Shown here: positions 34,895-43,185 of the stretch, piece by piece
Numbering within the stretch: position 1 is the first letter of the stretch
Layout: the number at the start of each line of letters is the position of its first letter
Source of the DNA: Blastococcus aggregatus
GTDB taxonomy: Bacteria > Actinomycetota > Actinomycetes > Mycobacteriales > Geodermatophilaceae
Assembly: GCF_900221005.1 (NCBI RefSeq)
Contig: NZ_OBQI01000001.1
Span: forward strand, 930,001 to 994,000
Direction: 5' to 3'
Length of the DNA stretch: 64,000 nt
Program-made: the position numbers and the translations under genes
The notes under the pieces: model-generated
The model's input: only the letters and a program-made list of their open reading frames with translations
What the model was told of the DNA's origin: nothing
Database searches by the model: none

Positions 34895-36382
34895 TCAGGA
34901 CGACATGCCCCCGGCGCCCGGAGGCTCCGTCGTGGTTGCCGGGTCGAGCGGAGCGTGCCGGCGGCGTCCGATCCGCCGCCCGCGCTCCCGCTTCGGCTCG
35001 GCGACGGGCACCCGGCCGGGATCCGCCGCGTAGCCGTAGCCGTAGCCGTAGCCGCGGGCGATGGCGGCCGACTGCGGCACGCGGTTGAGCACGACCCCCA
35101 GCAACTTGGCGTCGATCCGCGCCAGTACGTTCGCCGCTTCGGCGAGCTGATCGCGCCGCGTTGCTCCGTGACGCGTGGTGATCAGGCAGCCGTCGGCCGC
35201 CACGCTCAGTACGGCGGCGTCGGTGACCGGCAGCAGCGGTGGGGTGTCGACGATGACGAAGTCGTGCTCGTCGCGGAGCACCTGCAGCAGGGAACGCATG
35301 TGCTCCGAGCCGAGCAGCTCGCTGGGATTGGGAGGCATGGGCCCGGCCGCCAGCACCGAGAGCTTGCCGTCGCCCCAGGGCTGCGCGACCTCGCTCAGGT
35401 CAGCGGTGCCGGCCAGGACGTTGGAGAGGCCTGCTCCCCCGACGAGCCCCATGTAGCGAGTGACCCGCGGACGGCGCAGGTCCGCCTCCACGAGGATGAC
35501 CCGGCTGCCGGACTGCGCCAGTGCCGTCGCGAGGTTGACCGCCAGCGTGGACTTGCCCTCGCCCGGGACGGAGCTGGTGACGACGATGACCTTGGGCGGG
35601 TTGTCCACGTTGAGGAACTGCAGGTTCGTGCGGATGGCGCGGAACGACTCAGACGAGAGGGAGTGCCCGTCGCGCGAGGTGACGACGTGCTGGTCGTCGA
35701 GCTTCGGGTCCTCCAGGACAGTGCCGATCACGCCGGCGCCGCTGAGGGTCTGCACGTCGTCGGCGGTCTTCACCGTGTTGTCCAGCCGGCTGCGGAGCAG
35801 AGCGAGGCCGAGACCGACGAGGAGGCCCAGGACGGCACCCAACGCGAGGTTGCGATTCACGCCCGGACTCACTGGGTTCTCGTTGACCTCCGGCTCTTCC
35901 ACGGTGGTGACCCGGACCGCAGTGACGTCCTCTTCGAGCTCGGTCACACGGTCGCTGAACCGACGGCCGAGCTCCGCAGCGATGGCCTGGGCGCGCGCTG
36001 CCGACGTATCGGTGACCGTGACCTCGATCATGGTTGAGTCGGGCAGCACCCGAGCAGAAACCTTGCCGGCCACCTGCGCCGGGGAAAGGTCCAGGTCCAG
36101 CTCGTCGATCACCTCGCCGGCGAGTGACTTGCCGGTGAGCAGCGGGGTGTACGTGTTGATCCGCTGCTGCGAGAAGAGGTTGCCCTGGTAGGCCGCGGAC
36201 GTGTCCGGAGCACCGGCCACAGCAACGACCAGCCGAGTCGAGGACGAGTAGAGCGGGGTGGCGAGCCAGCTCAGCGTGCCGGCCAGAGCGAGGCCGACCA
36301 GCACCCCCGTGACGAGCAACCACCAGCCAGAACGCACCGCCTGCAGTACGTCCTTCAGGTCCAACAGAGCCCCCGCTCGCAC
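34895..36382 (-). CDS. Polysaccharide BY-kinase (Wzz-Wzc fused tyrosine autokinase)
   Basis: The 495-residue protein joins a Wzz domain to a cytoplasmic kinase. The Wzz domain has a helix at 18-40, an exterior region and a second helix near 175-195. The kinase has Walker A SSVPGEGKSTLAVNLA, Walker A' ILVEADLRRPRV and Walker B FVIVDTPPLLPVTDAA. The tail GYGYGYGY (near residue 448) is the tyrosine cluster normally autophosphorylated in this family. The protein regulates polymer length by phosphorylation cycling. Cognate phosphatases lie at 36607 (divergent) and 25870. GTG 36382 is used; a TTG six codons later is possible. It ends 118 bases before the PglF-like gene. Confidence 0.9.
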   Translation of the reverse strand: MRAGALLDLKDVLQAVRSGWWLLVTGVLVGLALAGTLSWLATPLYSSSTRLVVAVAGAPDTSAAYQGNLFSQQRINTYTPLLTGKSLAGEVIDELDLDLSPAQVAGKVSARVLPDSTMIEVTVTDTSAARAQAIAAELGRRFSDRVTELEEDVTAVRVTTVEEPEVNENPVSPGVNRNLALGAVLGLLVGLGLALLRSRLDNTVKTADDVQTLSGAGVIGTVLEDPKLDDQHVVTSRDGHSLSSESFRAIRTNLQFLNVDNPPKVIVVTSSVPGEGKSTLAVNLATALAQSGSRVILVEADLRRPRVTRYMGLVGGAGLSNVLAGTADLSEVAQPWGDGKLSVLAAGPMPPNPSELLGSEHMRSLLQVLRDEHDFVIVDTPPLLPVTDAAVLSVAADGCLITTRHGATRRDQLAEAANVLARIDAKLLGVVLNRVPQSAAIARGYGYGYGYAADPGRVPVAEPKRERGRRIGRRRHAPLDPATTTEPPGAGGMSS

Positions 36383-36606
36383 ATGCAGACCCGCCCCCGG
36401 TGTCGAGCCTGCTCATCTCCTCGCACGTCACAGCGTGTTTCGAGGCAGGGGAACGGTACCTGTACGAACCAGTCTTTTTGAAGGGTCGAACTCGGCAGCT
36501 TCACCCTGCACGGGGACATCGGAAGCGCACGGTTGCGCGGGTCGAGCGACCCGCCCGCACGGCGCTCATTCAGGGTGGTCGACTGACTACGTGCTGCAAT
36601 CACGTC
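36383..36606. promoter_or_regulatory. Divergent control region between BY-kinase and phosphatase
   Basis: These 224 bases separate two divergent genes and contain no coding pattern. On the minus strand TACAGGT preceded by an A-rich stretch (near 36460-36485) could be the kinase promoter, leaving an untranslated leader of about 80 bases. On the plus strand TGCAAT (36595-36600) lies six bases before the ATG at 36607, a possible leaderless promoter. Confidence 0.35.
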
Positions 36607-37239
36607 ATGCGGTTGCTCTTCGTCTGCACCGGCAACGTCTGCCGGTCGCCTGTGGCCGAACGCACAGCACGGGCCCTGCTCGACGCGACGCTCGGGGCCT
36701 CGGCGGCGGCCATCGGCACCGCGAGCGCCGGCACCCGCGCTGTCGTCGGTGCTCCGGTCCACCCCCTCGCCGCAACTGCGCTCGTCGAGCTGGGCGGCGA
36801 GTCCGAGGGCTTCTCCGCTCGGCAGCTCACCGCCGACGACGTCCGCAGCTCGGACCTCGTCCTCACGATGACGCGCAGGCACCGGGACGCCGTCCTGCTC
36901 CTCGCTCCCGGTGCCCTCCGCCGGACTTTCACCCTCGCCGAGGCGGCGGCACTCCTGAGCCGGGTGGCCCCCCGACCCCCCGGCGGCCACCCGCGGCCCT
37001 CCCTCGTCGACGCCTTGAACGCGGAGCGGGCACTCCGGACCGGAACCGCCCGCGAGGAAGACGACATCGCCGATCCGATCGGTCTCGATGCTGCCGGCCA
37101 CCGGGCGACCGCCCGTCGCATCCAGGCAGCTGTCGAGCCGCTGGTCGAGGCGCTCTGCGGCTGGAGTGATGCGCCTGGAGCGACGGCGCTCGATCTCGCA
37201 CCGCTGCCGGCGCCGCCCGCAGCGCTCTTCAGGAGCTGA
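36607..37239 (+). CDS. Low-molecular-weight protein-tyrosine phosphatase (second copy)
   Basis: The 210-residue protein has the P-loop FVCTGNVCRSPVAE at the N-terminus and the acid loop EEDDIADPIG near residue 155, spaced as in the paralogue at 25870. It shares with that paralogue the long insertion containing RTFTLAEAAALL. It diverges from the BY-kinase and is presumably its phosphatase. The extra C-terminal 40 residues are low complexity. It overlaps the 3' end of the convergent NrfD-like gene by 11 bases. Confidence 0.87.
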   Translation: MRLLFVCTGNVCRSPVAERTARALLDATLGASAAAIGTASAGTRAVVGAPVHPLAATALVELGGESEGFSARQLTADDVRSSDLVLTMTRRHRDAVLLLAPGALRRTFTLAEAAALLSRVAPRPPGGHPRPSLVDALNAERALRTGTAREEDDIADPIGLDAAGHRATARRIQAAVEPLVEALCGWSDAPGATALDLAPLPAPPAALFRS

Positions 37240-38305
37240 CCGACCTCGCCTCGTGCGGGTCACCAGCCGGCGCACCGGAGGTCCGCTGCGCCTCCCGGGC
37301 CGCCATCCGCTCCCGCTGCGGGACGACGACGTACTTCGGGTCCTTGGTGCTGGCGATGCCGGCCTCGAAGACGCCGAAGCGGGTGAGCAGCGAGCCGGCC
37401 GCCAATAGCGCGCCTGACGCAACGGCACCCCAGCGCCGGCGCCCGCCGAGCACGGCCAGCCCGAGGCCACCGGCGGTGCACGCCCGGGCCGCGCGCATGA
37501 ACTGGCCGGGCCGGCCCTCGTGGTACGGCTCGGCCAGGATGCTGTCGCTGCCCTCGACGCCGCGCAGCGCGGCCAGTTCGATGCCGGCGCCGAGGATCGC
37601 CATCTTGCGCGCGGGCTCCGCCTCACCGACCGGCGTGAAGGCCATGCAGATGCCGCCGCCGGCCGCCATCGCCGAGCCACCGAAGACGAACGGCAGCTTG
37701 GTGTGGAACTCGTGCCACGACGGCACCGCGGTGTTGGCCAGCAGCACGCCGGTGTAGGTGGCCAGCGGCCCGCCGAACACCGCGGCCACCGCGCCGCCGA
37801 AGCGCTTGAGCTTCGGGAACCAGCCCAGCAGCTCCACCGCCGCCGTCGCCCCGGCCGCCGCGCTGAACGGCGCCAGGATGTAGGTGCCGACCGACAGCGG
37901 CGAGGTCACCTTGAACACCCGCAGCATGTGCAGGAAGCGCTCGGGCCGCCCGAGGTCGTGGATCAGGAAGACCACCGACAGGATCGAGCCGCCGCCCGCG
38001 GTGAGCCGCGCGGTGCGGGTCAGCGCCGGGCGGCCGGTGACGTCGGCCAGCGCCCCGAGGATCGCCGAGGACCCGGCCGCCCCGCCCAGGAACAGGTAGA
38101 GCGGGACGTCGGGGCTCTTCCACACCGGCGTCTTGACGATCTGCCGGCCGTAGTACGAGGTGAACTCGACGTCGTCGACCATCGCGACCTCGCCGCGACC
38201 GCGCCCGCCGCCGCGCTTCCGGCGCTTCCGCGTCGTCTGCTGGGTCGCCGGGCCCCGGTCGGCCTGCCGCCACCCGGCACCCGGGCTGGTGATCCCGCCG
38301 GTCAT
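37229..38305 (-). CDS. NrfD-type membrane subunit of formate dehydrogenase
   Basis: The 358-residue protein starts with a basic soluble stretch, then SYYGRQIVKTPVWKSPDVPLY, the standard N-terminal approach to an NrfD/PsrC-type integral subunit. About eight membrane helices follow, with HDLGRPERFLHMLRVFKVTSPLSVG. These subunits pass electrons to menaquinone and carry no haem. It replaces the cytochrome b (FdnI) of enteric formate dehydrogenases. Its ATG overlaps the FdhB stop (ATGA). With FdhB and FdhA it forms the last gene of the operon. Confidence 0.88.
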   Translation of the reverse strand: MTGGITSPGAGWRQADRGPATQQTTRKRRKRGGGRGRGEVAMVDDVEFTSYYGRQIVKTPVWKSPDVPLYLFLGGAAGSSAILGALADVTGRPALTRTARLTAGGGSILSVVFLIHDLGRPERFLHMLRVFKVTSPLSVGTYILAPFSAAAGATAAVELLGWFPKLKRFGGAVAAVFGGPLATYTGVLLANTAVPSWHEFHTKLPFVFGGSAMAAGGGICMAFTPVGEAEPARKMAILGAGIELAALRGVEGSDSILAEPYHEGRPGQFMRAARACTAGGLGLAVLGGRRRWGAVASGALLAAGSLLTRFGVFEAGIASTKDPKYVVVPQRERMAAREAQRTSGAPAGDPHEARSVSS

Positions 38306-39375
38306 CGAGGCCGCCGCGAGCCGACGATCGCGGTCACCGCGACCCCGACCATCATCAGCGCCGCCTTGCCGGCCGCCTTCCACATGGCCGGCAGGTCGCG
38401 GGTGGTCACGATCGGGTCCGGCGGCAGGCCGTAGACCTCCGGCTCGTCGAGTAGCAGGAAGAACGCGCCCACCCCGCCGACGCCGTCGCTCTCGTCCCGG
38501 CCGTACAGCCGCGCCGTCTCCACGCCCTGGTCCTGGAGCGTGGCCAGCCGCGCATCGGCACGGGCCTGGAGCTCGTCGAGGTCGCCGAACTGGATCGACT
38601 GCGTGGGGCAGGCGGTGGCGCACGCCGGCATCAGCCCGTCGGTCAGCCGGTCGTAGCACATCGTGCACTTGAAGACCCGGCCGTCGTCCTTGCGCTGGTC
38701 GATGACGCCGTAGGGGCAGGAGGCCACGCAGTAGCCGCAGCCGTTGCAGATGTCCTGCTGCACGACGACGGTGCCGAACTCGGTCCGGAACAGCGCCCCG
38801 GTCGGGCAGACGTCGAGGCAGCCGGCGTGCGTGCAGTGCTTGCAGACGTCGGAGCTCATCAGCCAGCGCACCTGCTTGTCCGCGCCGCTCTGGCCGGTCT
38901 GCGGGTCGAACTCGCTCAGCGCCTCGGCGTTGAGCACGCTGGCCTGCGCCGTCGCGGTGGAGTTCAGGTCACCGGTGTCCGGTGCCGGCATCCCGTGGGC
39001 GTGCGGCCGGTCGTCGCCGGGCCGCCCGAACGACGGCATCGGCAGGTCGACGGCGCGGCTCTGCTCGATGAACGCCACGTGCCGCCAGGAGTTCGCGCCC
39101 AGCTGGCCGGTGTTGTCGTAGGACATCCCGGAGAGGTCGCCGAGGGCGTCCCGCACGCCGTGCGAGTCGTCCATCGGGAGGGTGTTCCACTCCTTGCAGG
39201 CCACCTCGCACGCCTTGCAGCCGATGCACACCGAGGTGTCGGTGAAGAAGCCGACCCGCTTCGGGTGCTCGGGCTCGTACCCGGACTGCTCGGTGACGTC
39301 GGGCACCGGGCCGTAGAGCCGGTTGCCGGGGTCGCGGCCGGTGAACGCCGCGCTCACGGAGCTGATCGAGGTCAT
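38302..39375 (-). CDS. fdhB: Formate dehydrogenase iron-sulfur subunit (four [4Fe-4S] clusters)
   Basis: The 357-residue ferredoxin-type subunit has four cysteine clusters: CIGCKACEVACKEW, CKHCTHAGCLDVCP, CNGCGYCVASCPYG and CTMCYDRLTDGLMPACATACP. This matches the FdnH/FdoH arrangement. A single hydrophobic segment near the C-terminus (AALMMVGVAVTAIVG) may anchor it to the NrfD partner. It would pass electrons from the FdhA molybdenum site to the membrane subunit. The gene lies 106 bases after fdhA; that spacer contains a 13-bp inverted repeat. Confidence 0.93.
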   Translation of the reverse strand: MTSISSVSAAFTGRDPGNRLYGPVPDVTEQSGYEPEHPKRVGFFTDTSVCIGCKACEVACKEWNTLPMDDSHGVRDALGDLSGMSYDNTGQLGANSWRHVAFIEQSRAVDLPMPSFGRPGDDRPHAHGMPAPDTGDLNSTATAQASVLNAEALSEFDPQTGQSGADKQVRWLMSSDVCKHCTHAGCLDVCPTGALFRTEFGTVVVQQDICNGCGYCVASCPYGVIDQRKDDGRVFKCTMCYDRLTDGLMPACATACPTQSIQFGDLDELQARADARLATLQDQGVETARLYGRDESDGVGGVGAFFLLLDEPEVYGLPPDPIVTTRDLPAMWKAAGKAALMMVGVAVTAIVGSRRPR

Positions 39376-39394
39376 GCCGCTCCCTCCCTCACAT

Positions 39395-39448
39395 CGTCCT
39401 CCCTCACCGCAACGCGTCCACCCTCACCGCACACCGTGAGGGAGGACG
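39395..39448 (-). other. Inverted repeat between fdhA and fdhB
   Basis: CGTCCTCCCTCAC (39395-39407) is the perfect reverse complement of GTGAGGGAGGACG (39436-39448) with a 28-base spacer. A further CTCCCTCAC copy lies just outside at 39384-39392. It could form an attenuating or mRNA-processing hairpin that sets the ratio of FdhA to FdhB. No T tract follows. Confidence 0.55.
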
Positions 39449-39481
39449 CGCCACGATCAGGGAACCTGATCCCAGCTCGGA

Positions 39482-42400
39482 TCACGAACCCTCCTGCTGG
39501 CCGTCCATGGGCGCCACCCGGGGCGCGCCGCCGTTCCGGGTGACCCGGCCCGAGTCCACGCCGGCCCGGCGCCGGTAGGACTCCACGTACTCGAGCAGCT
39601 CCGGCCCGCGGGGGCGGCGCCCGGGCACGATGTCGCAGGAGCTGACCTTCGACTCCTGGATGTGGGTGTTCGAGTCGAGCACGATGCCCAGCAGGTCGTT
39701 GGCGGCGTCGCCGGTGGAGATGCCCGCGTAGGACCAGTGGTAGGGCATGCCGATCTGGTGGACGACGGTGCCGTTGCGCAGCTTGATCGGCCGCACCCGC
39801 TCGGTGACCAGCACCTTCGCCTCGATCGCCGTCCGGGCGCTGATCAGCGTCGCGTACTCGCCGTTGGAGAGGCCGCGCAGCCGCGCCAGCTCCGGGCTGA
39901 CCTCCACGAAGAACTCCGGCTGGAGCTCCGAGAGGTAGGGCAGCGTGCGGCTCATGGCCCCGGCGGTGTGGTGCTCGGTGAGCCGGTAGGTGGTCACCTG
40001 GAACGGGAAGACCTCGCTCTGCGCGGGGTTCTCCCGGTTCCACGGCCCCTCGATGTGCTCCATCGTCGGGTTGGCCTGCTGGGAGTAGAAGGCGTTCTCG
40101 ACGACGGACTCCGCCGGCTCGTAGTGCGTGGGCAGCGGCCCGTCGACCAGCCCGGCCGGCGCGTACAGCCACGCCTTGCCGTCGCCCTGCATGACGAACG
40201 GGTCCGTCCCGGCGAGCGCGTCCTGCGCCTTGGCGCCCTCGGGCGGCTCGTAGTCCGGGCGCTTGTTCCTCTCGAAGTCCGGCACGTCCTTGCCGGTCCA
40301 CTCGCCGGCGTCCTCGTCCCACCAGACGTAGGCCTTGCGCTCGCTCCACGGCTTGCCCTCGGGGTCGGCCGAGGCGCGGTTGTAGAGCATCCGGCGGTTG
40401 AGCGGCCACGCCCAGCCCCACTCCGAGGCGACGGCGCCCTGCTCCTTCGCCGGCTTGCGGCGGGCGGCCTGGTTGACCCCGTCGGCGTAGACGCCGCAGT
40501 AGATCCAGCAGCCACCGCTGGTCGAGCCGTCGTCCTTCATCTGCAGGTAGGAGTTCAGCAGTTGCCCGTCCGGCCCGAACCCGTTGATCTCGCGCAGGAC
40601 GGCCGCCGCGTCGGGATCCTGGGTCTCGCCCTCGACCGGGTAGTCCCAGGTGAGGTCGAGCAGCGGCCGGTCGCGCGGATCGGGAGAGTCCTTCAGCCGG
40701 TCCCGCAGGATCCGGCCCAGGTGGTAGAAGAACCACAGGTCGCTGCGGGCGTCGTTCGGCGGCTCGACCGCCTTGTGCCGCCACTGCAGCACGCGCTGGG
40801 TCTGGGTGAAGGTGCCCTCCTTCTCCACGTGCGTCGCCGCGGGCATGAAGAAGACCTCGGTGCCGACGGTGTCCGGCGAGAGCTCGCCGGTCTCGTGCTC
40901 CGGGCCCTCCTTCCAGAAGGTCGCCGACTCGATCATCTGGAGGTCGCGGACGACGAGCCAGTCGAGGTTGGCCAGCCCGAACCGGTTCATCCGGCTGTTC
41001 GGGTGGCCGACGCCGGGGTTCTCGCCGACCAGGAAGTAGCCGGACACCTTGCCGGCGATCATGTCGGCGATCGTCTGGTACGAGCTGTGGTCGCCGTTGA
41101 TCTTGGGCAGGTAGTCGAAGGCGAAGTCGTTCTCCGCCGTCGCGTTCTCGCCCCACCAGGCCTTGAGCAGGCTGGTCATGTAGGCGCGCTTGTTGCCCCA
41201 GAAGCCGGCCTTGCCGGCCGCGTCGGCGACGTACTCGTCCAGCGTGCCGTGCTGGTCGGCGTGCGGCATCGGCAGGTAGCCGGGCAGCAGGTTGAACAGC
41301 GTCGGGACGTCGGTGGAGCCCTGGATGCTGGCGTGCCCGCGCAGCGCCATGATCCCGCCGCCGGGCCGGCCGATGTTGCCCAGCAGCGTCTGCAGGATCG
41401 AGCAGGTGCGGATGTACTGCGCGCCCACGCTGTGCTGCGTCCAGCCGACCGAGTACACCCACGCCGTCGTCCGGTCGCGGTTGCTGTTCGAGGTGACCCA
41501 CTGGGCGACCTGCTCGAACACCTCGGGCTCGATGCCGCAGACCTCGGACACCATCTCCGGGGTGTAGCGGGCGAAGTGCCGCTTGAGGATCTGGAACACC
41601 GAGCGCGGGTGCTGCAGCGTCTCGTCCCGGTGCGGCTTGCTCGGGATCGGCGGGCCACCGCTGCCGGCCGCCTGGCCGCGGTCGGACGCCTTGACCTCGG
41701 GGGCGTCCTCCTCGTGCTCCTGCTCGGCCGCCTCGGCCGGCTGCTCGGTGGCGGCGTCCTGCTCGCCCGGGTCGTAGGACCACGAGGTCTCGTCGTAGAT
41801 GTTGTTCTCGGCGTCGAAGCCGGAGAACAGGCCGTCGAGGTCCTCGGTGTCGACGAACTCGTCGTTCACCAGCGCCGCGGCGTTGGTGTAGGCGACGACG
41901 TAGTCCTTGAAGTACAGCTCGTTGTCCAGGACGTACTTGATCAGCCCGCCGAGGAACGCGATGTCGGTGCCGATGCGCAGCGGCACGTGCAGGTCGGCGA
42001 TCGCGCTGGTGCGGGTGAAGCGCGGGTCGATGTGGATGACCTTGGCGCCGCGTGCCTTGGCCTCACCCACCCACTGGAAGCCCACCGGGTGGCACTCGGC
42101 CATGTTCGAACCCTCGATGACGATGCAGTCGGAGTTCGCCAGGTCTTCCAGGAAGTTGGTCGCGCCACCACGGCCGAACGAGGCACCCAGACCGGGCACC
42201 GTGGAGGAGTGCTATATCCGGGCCTGGTTCTCGATCTGGATCGCGCCCAGGGCGCTGTAGAGCTTCTTCATGAGGTAGTTCTCCTCGTTGTCGAGGGTCG
42301 CCCCTCCGAGGCTCGCTATCCCCATCGTCCGATTGACTCTGCGACGGTTGTCCGCTGGTCCGTCCTCGACCTGCCAGCCCTTCTCGCGGGCGGCCAGCAC

Positions 42401-42793
42401 GCGGTCGGCGATCATCTCCATCGCCGTGTCGAGGTCGAGGTCCTCCCACTCCGTCCCGTACGGACGGCGGTACCGGACCGTGGTGACCCGCGACGGGCTG
42501 GTGACCAACTGCTTGCTCGCGCTGCCCTTCGGGCACAGCCGGCCGCGGTTGATCGGCGAGTTCGGGTCGCCCTCGATCTGGACGATCTTCTCGTCCTTCA
42601 CGTACACGTTCTGCGCGCAGCCGACGGCGCAGTACGGGCAGACGCTCTTCACGACCTTGTCGGCCGTGGCCGTGCGCGACACCGTCGCGTCGGTCGCCTT
42701 GCTGCGCGCGGCGCTTCCGCGCCCGAACGGATCCGCGCCGGTGAGCTGCCGGTAGACCGGCCAGCTGTCGAGCCACGTCTTCACCCCGGCCAT
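39482..42793 (-). CDS. fdhA: Formate dehydrogenase catalytic subunit, selenoprotein read through an in-frame UAG
   Basis: The gene is 1104 codons long if TAG at codon 194 (42214-42212) is read as selenocysteine. Before it lie VCPYCAVGCAQNV and RLCPKGSAS ([4Fe-4S] cluster) and ENQARI; after it HSSTVPGLGASFGRGGATNF. FDH homologues have Sec or Cys between NQARI and HSSTV, the molybdenum/tungsten ligand. The rest is complete: SNCIVIEGSNMAE-like cofactor loops (here SDCIVIEGSNMAE), an acidic insertion near residue 350, the C-terminal MPYHWSYAGISTGDAAND region, and a TGA stop. ATG 42793 gives the usual N-terminus (VKTWLDSWPVYRQLTG). There is no twin-arginine signal, so the enzyme should face the cytoplasm. 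It oxidises formate to CO2. Confidence 0.93.
42182..42200 (-). promoter_or_regulatory. SECIS-like hairpin directing selenocysteine at UAG
   Basis: On the fdhA mRNA strand GGTGCCC (42200-42194) pairs over seven positions, including two G-U pairs, with GGGTGCC (42188-42182) around the loop GGTCT (42193-42189). The loop begins 18 bases after the TAG. From memory, the E. coli fdhF SECIS has the same GGUCU loop at the same distance from its UGA. The CCACGG/CCGTGG flanks (from 42204 and downstream of 42182) could extend the stem. SelB would bind the loop. Confidence 0.85.
42212..42214 (-). other. Selenocysteine codon UAG (Sec194 of FdhA)
   Basis: The + strand bases CTA give TAG on the coding strand, directly between codons for Ile193 and His195, in the frame shared by both halves of fdhA. 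The position is the active-site Sec/Cys in all formate dehydrogenases of this family. Normal bacterial Sec codons are UGA. Confidence 0.9.
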
Positions 42794-42873
42794 GCTGCCA
42801 CCGGATCCGGCGCTCGGCGCGACGACGGCGCACGGCTGTTCAGGGGCGAGGGCGATCCAGCAGGAGGACGGGG

Positions 42874-43074
42874 TCATCCTGCCGGTCGGCCCCCACGGTC
42901 AGCCGCGTCCGGTGACGTCGCATCGGCCCAGTCGACGACCTCGTCGTCCCGGTAGGGGAAGGCCCGCTCTTCCTCCATGCGGACGACCTTCGCCGATGCA
43001 CCGAGGAAGACGGCGGCGCCGAACGCGAGCAGGACCCACGCCAGCGAGATCCCGAGCCACATCCACCAGGGCAT
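42874..43074 (-). CDS. Small WWxW membrane protein upstream of fdhA
   Basis: A 66-residue protein: MPWWMWLGISLAWVLLAFGA begins a single membrane helix, then FLGASAKVVRMEEERAFPYRD and an acidic tail. It ends 80 bases before the chosen fdhA start. Its TGA also overlaps an alternative fdhA ATG at 42877, so the two are very likely in one transcript. It may help anchor or assemble the dehydrogenase, but related small proteins occur in unrelated contexts (12570, 44084), so a specific FDH role is unproven. Confidence 0.6.
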   Translation of the reverse strand: MPWWMWLGISLAWVLLAFGAAVFLGASAKVVRMEEERAFPYRDDEVVDWADATSPDAADRGGRPAG

Positions 43075-43185
43075 CGCGCACCTCCATGTGCCGATGCGCG
43101 CACGATCTCGCCGCTCCGCGCGCTCGACAAGAGGCTTTCGTCCGCCTCGCGCCCCGTCCGACGAGTTCCCGAACCGGGCGGTACC

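Noticed and set aside
42212..42214. A standard UGA selenocysteine codon
   Set aside because: The + strand reads CTA, so the codon is TAG. TGA would need TCA on the + strand.
42212..42877. Reading fdhA as two separate genes or a nonsense pseudogene
   Set aside because: The break falls exactly at the Sec/Cys codon, both sides are conserved to the last residue, the SECIS-like hairpin is in place and the operon is intact.
42791..42877. Alternative fdhA start at ATG 42877 overlapping the upstream small gene
   Set aside because: It would add 28 residues unlike any formate dehydrogenase N-terminus. ATG 42793 gives the usual VKTW...WPVYRQLTG start, although the overlap keeps the longer form possible.
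39662..42955. 1097-codon open frame on the plus strand opposite fdhA
   Set aside because: It is antisense to the formate dehydrogenase with an Arg/Val/Leu/Gly-rich composition and no motif. It exists because GC-rich third positions remove stops from the opposite strand.
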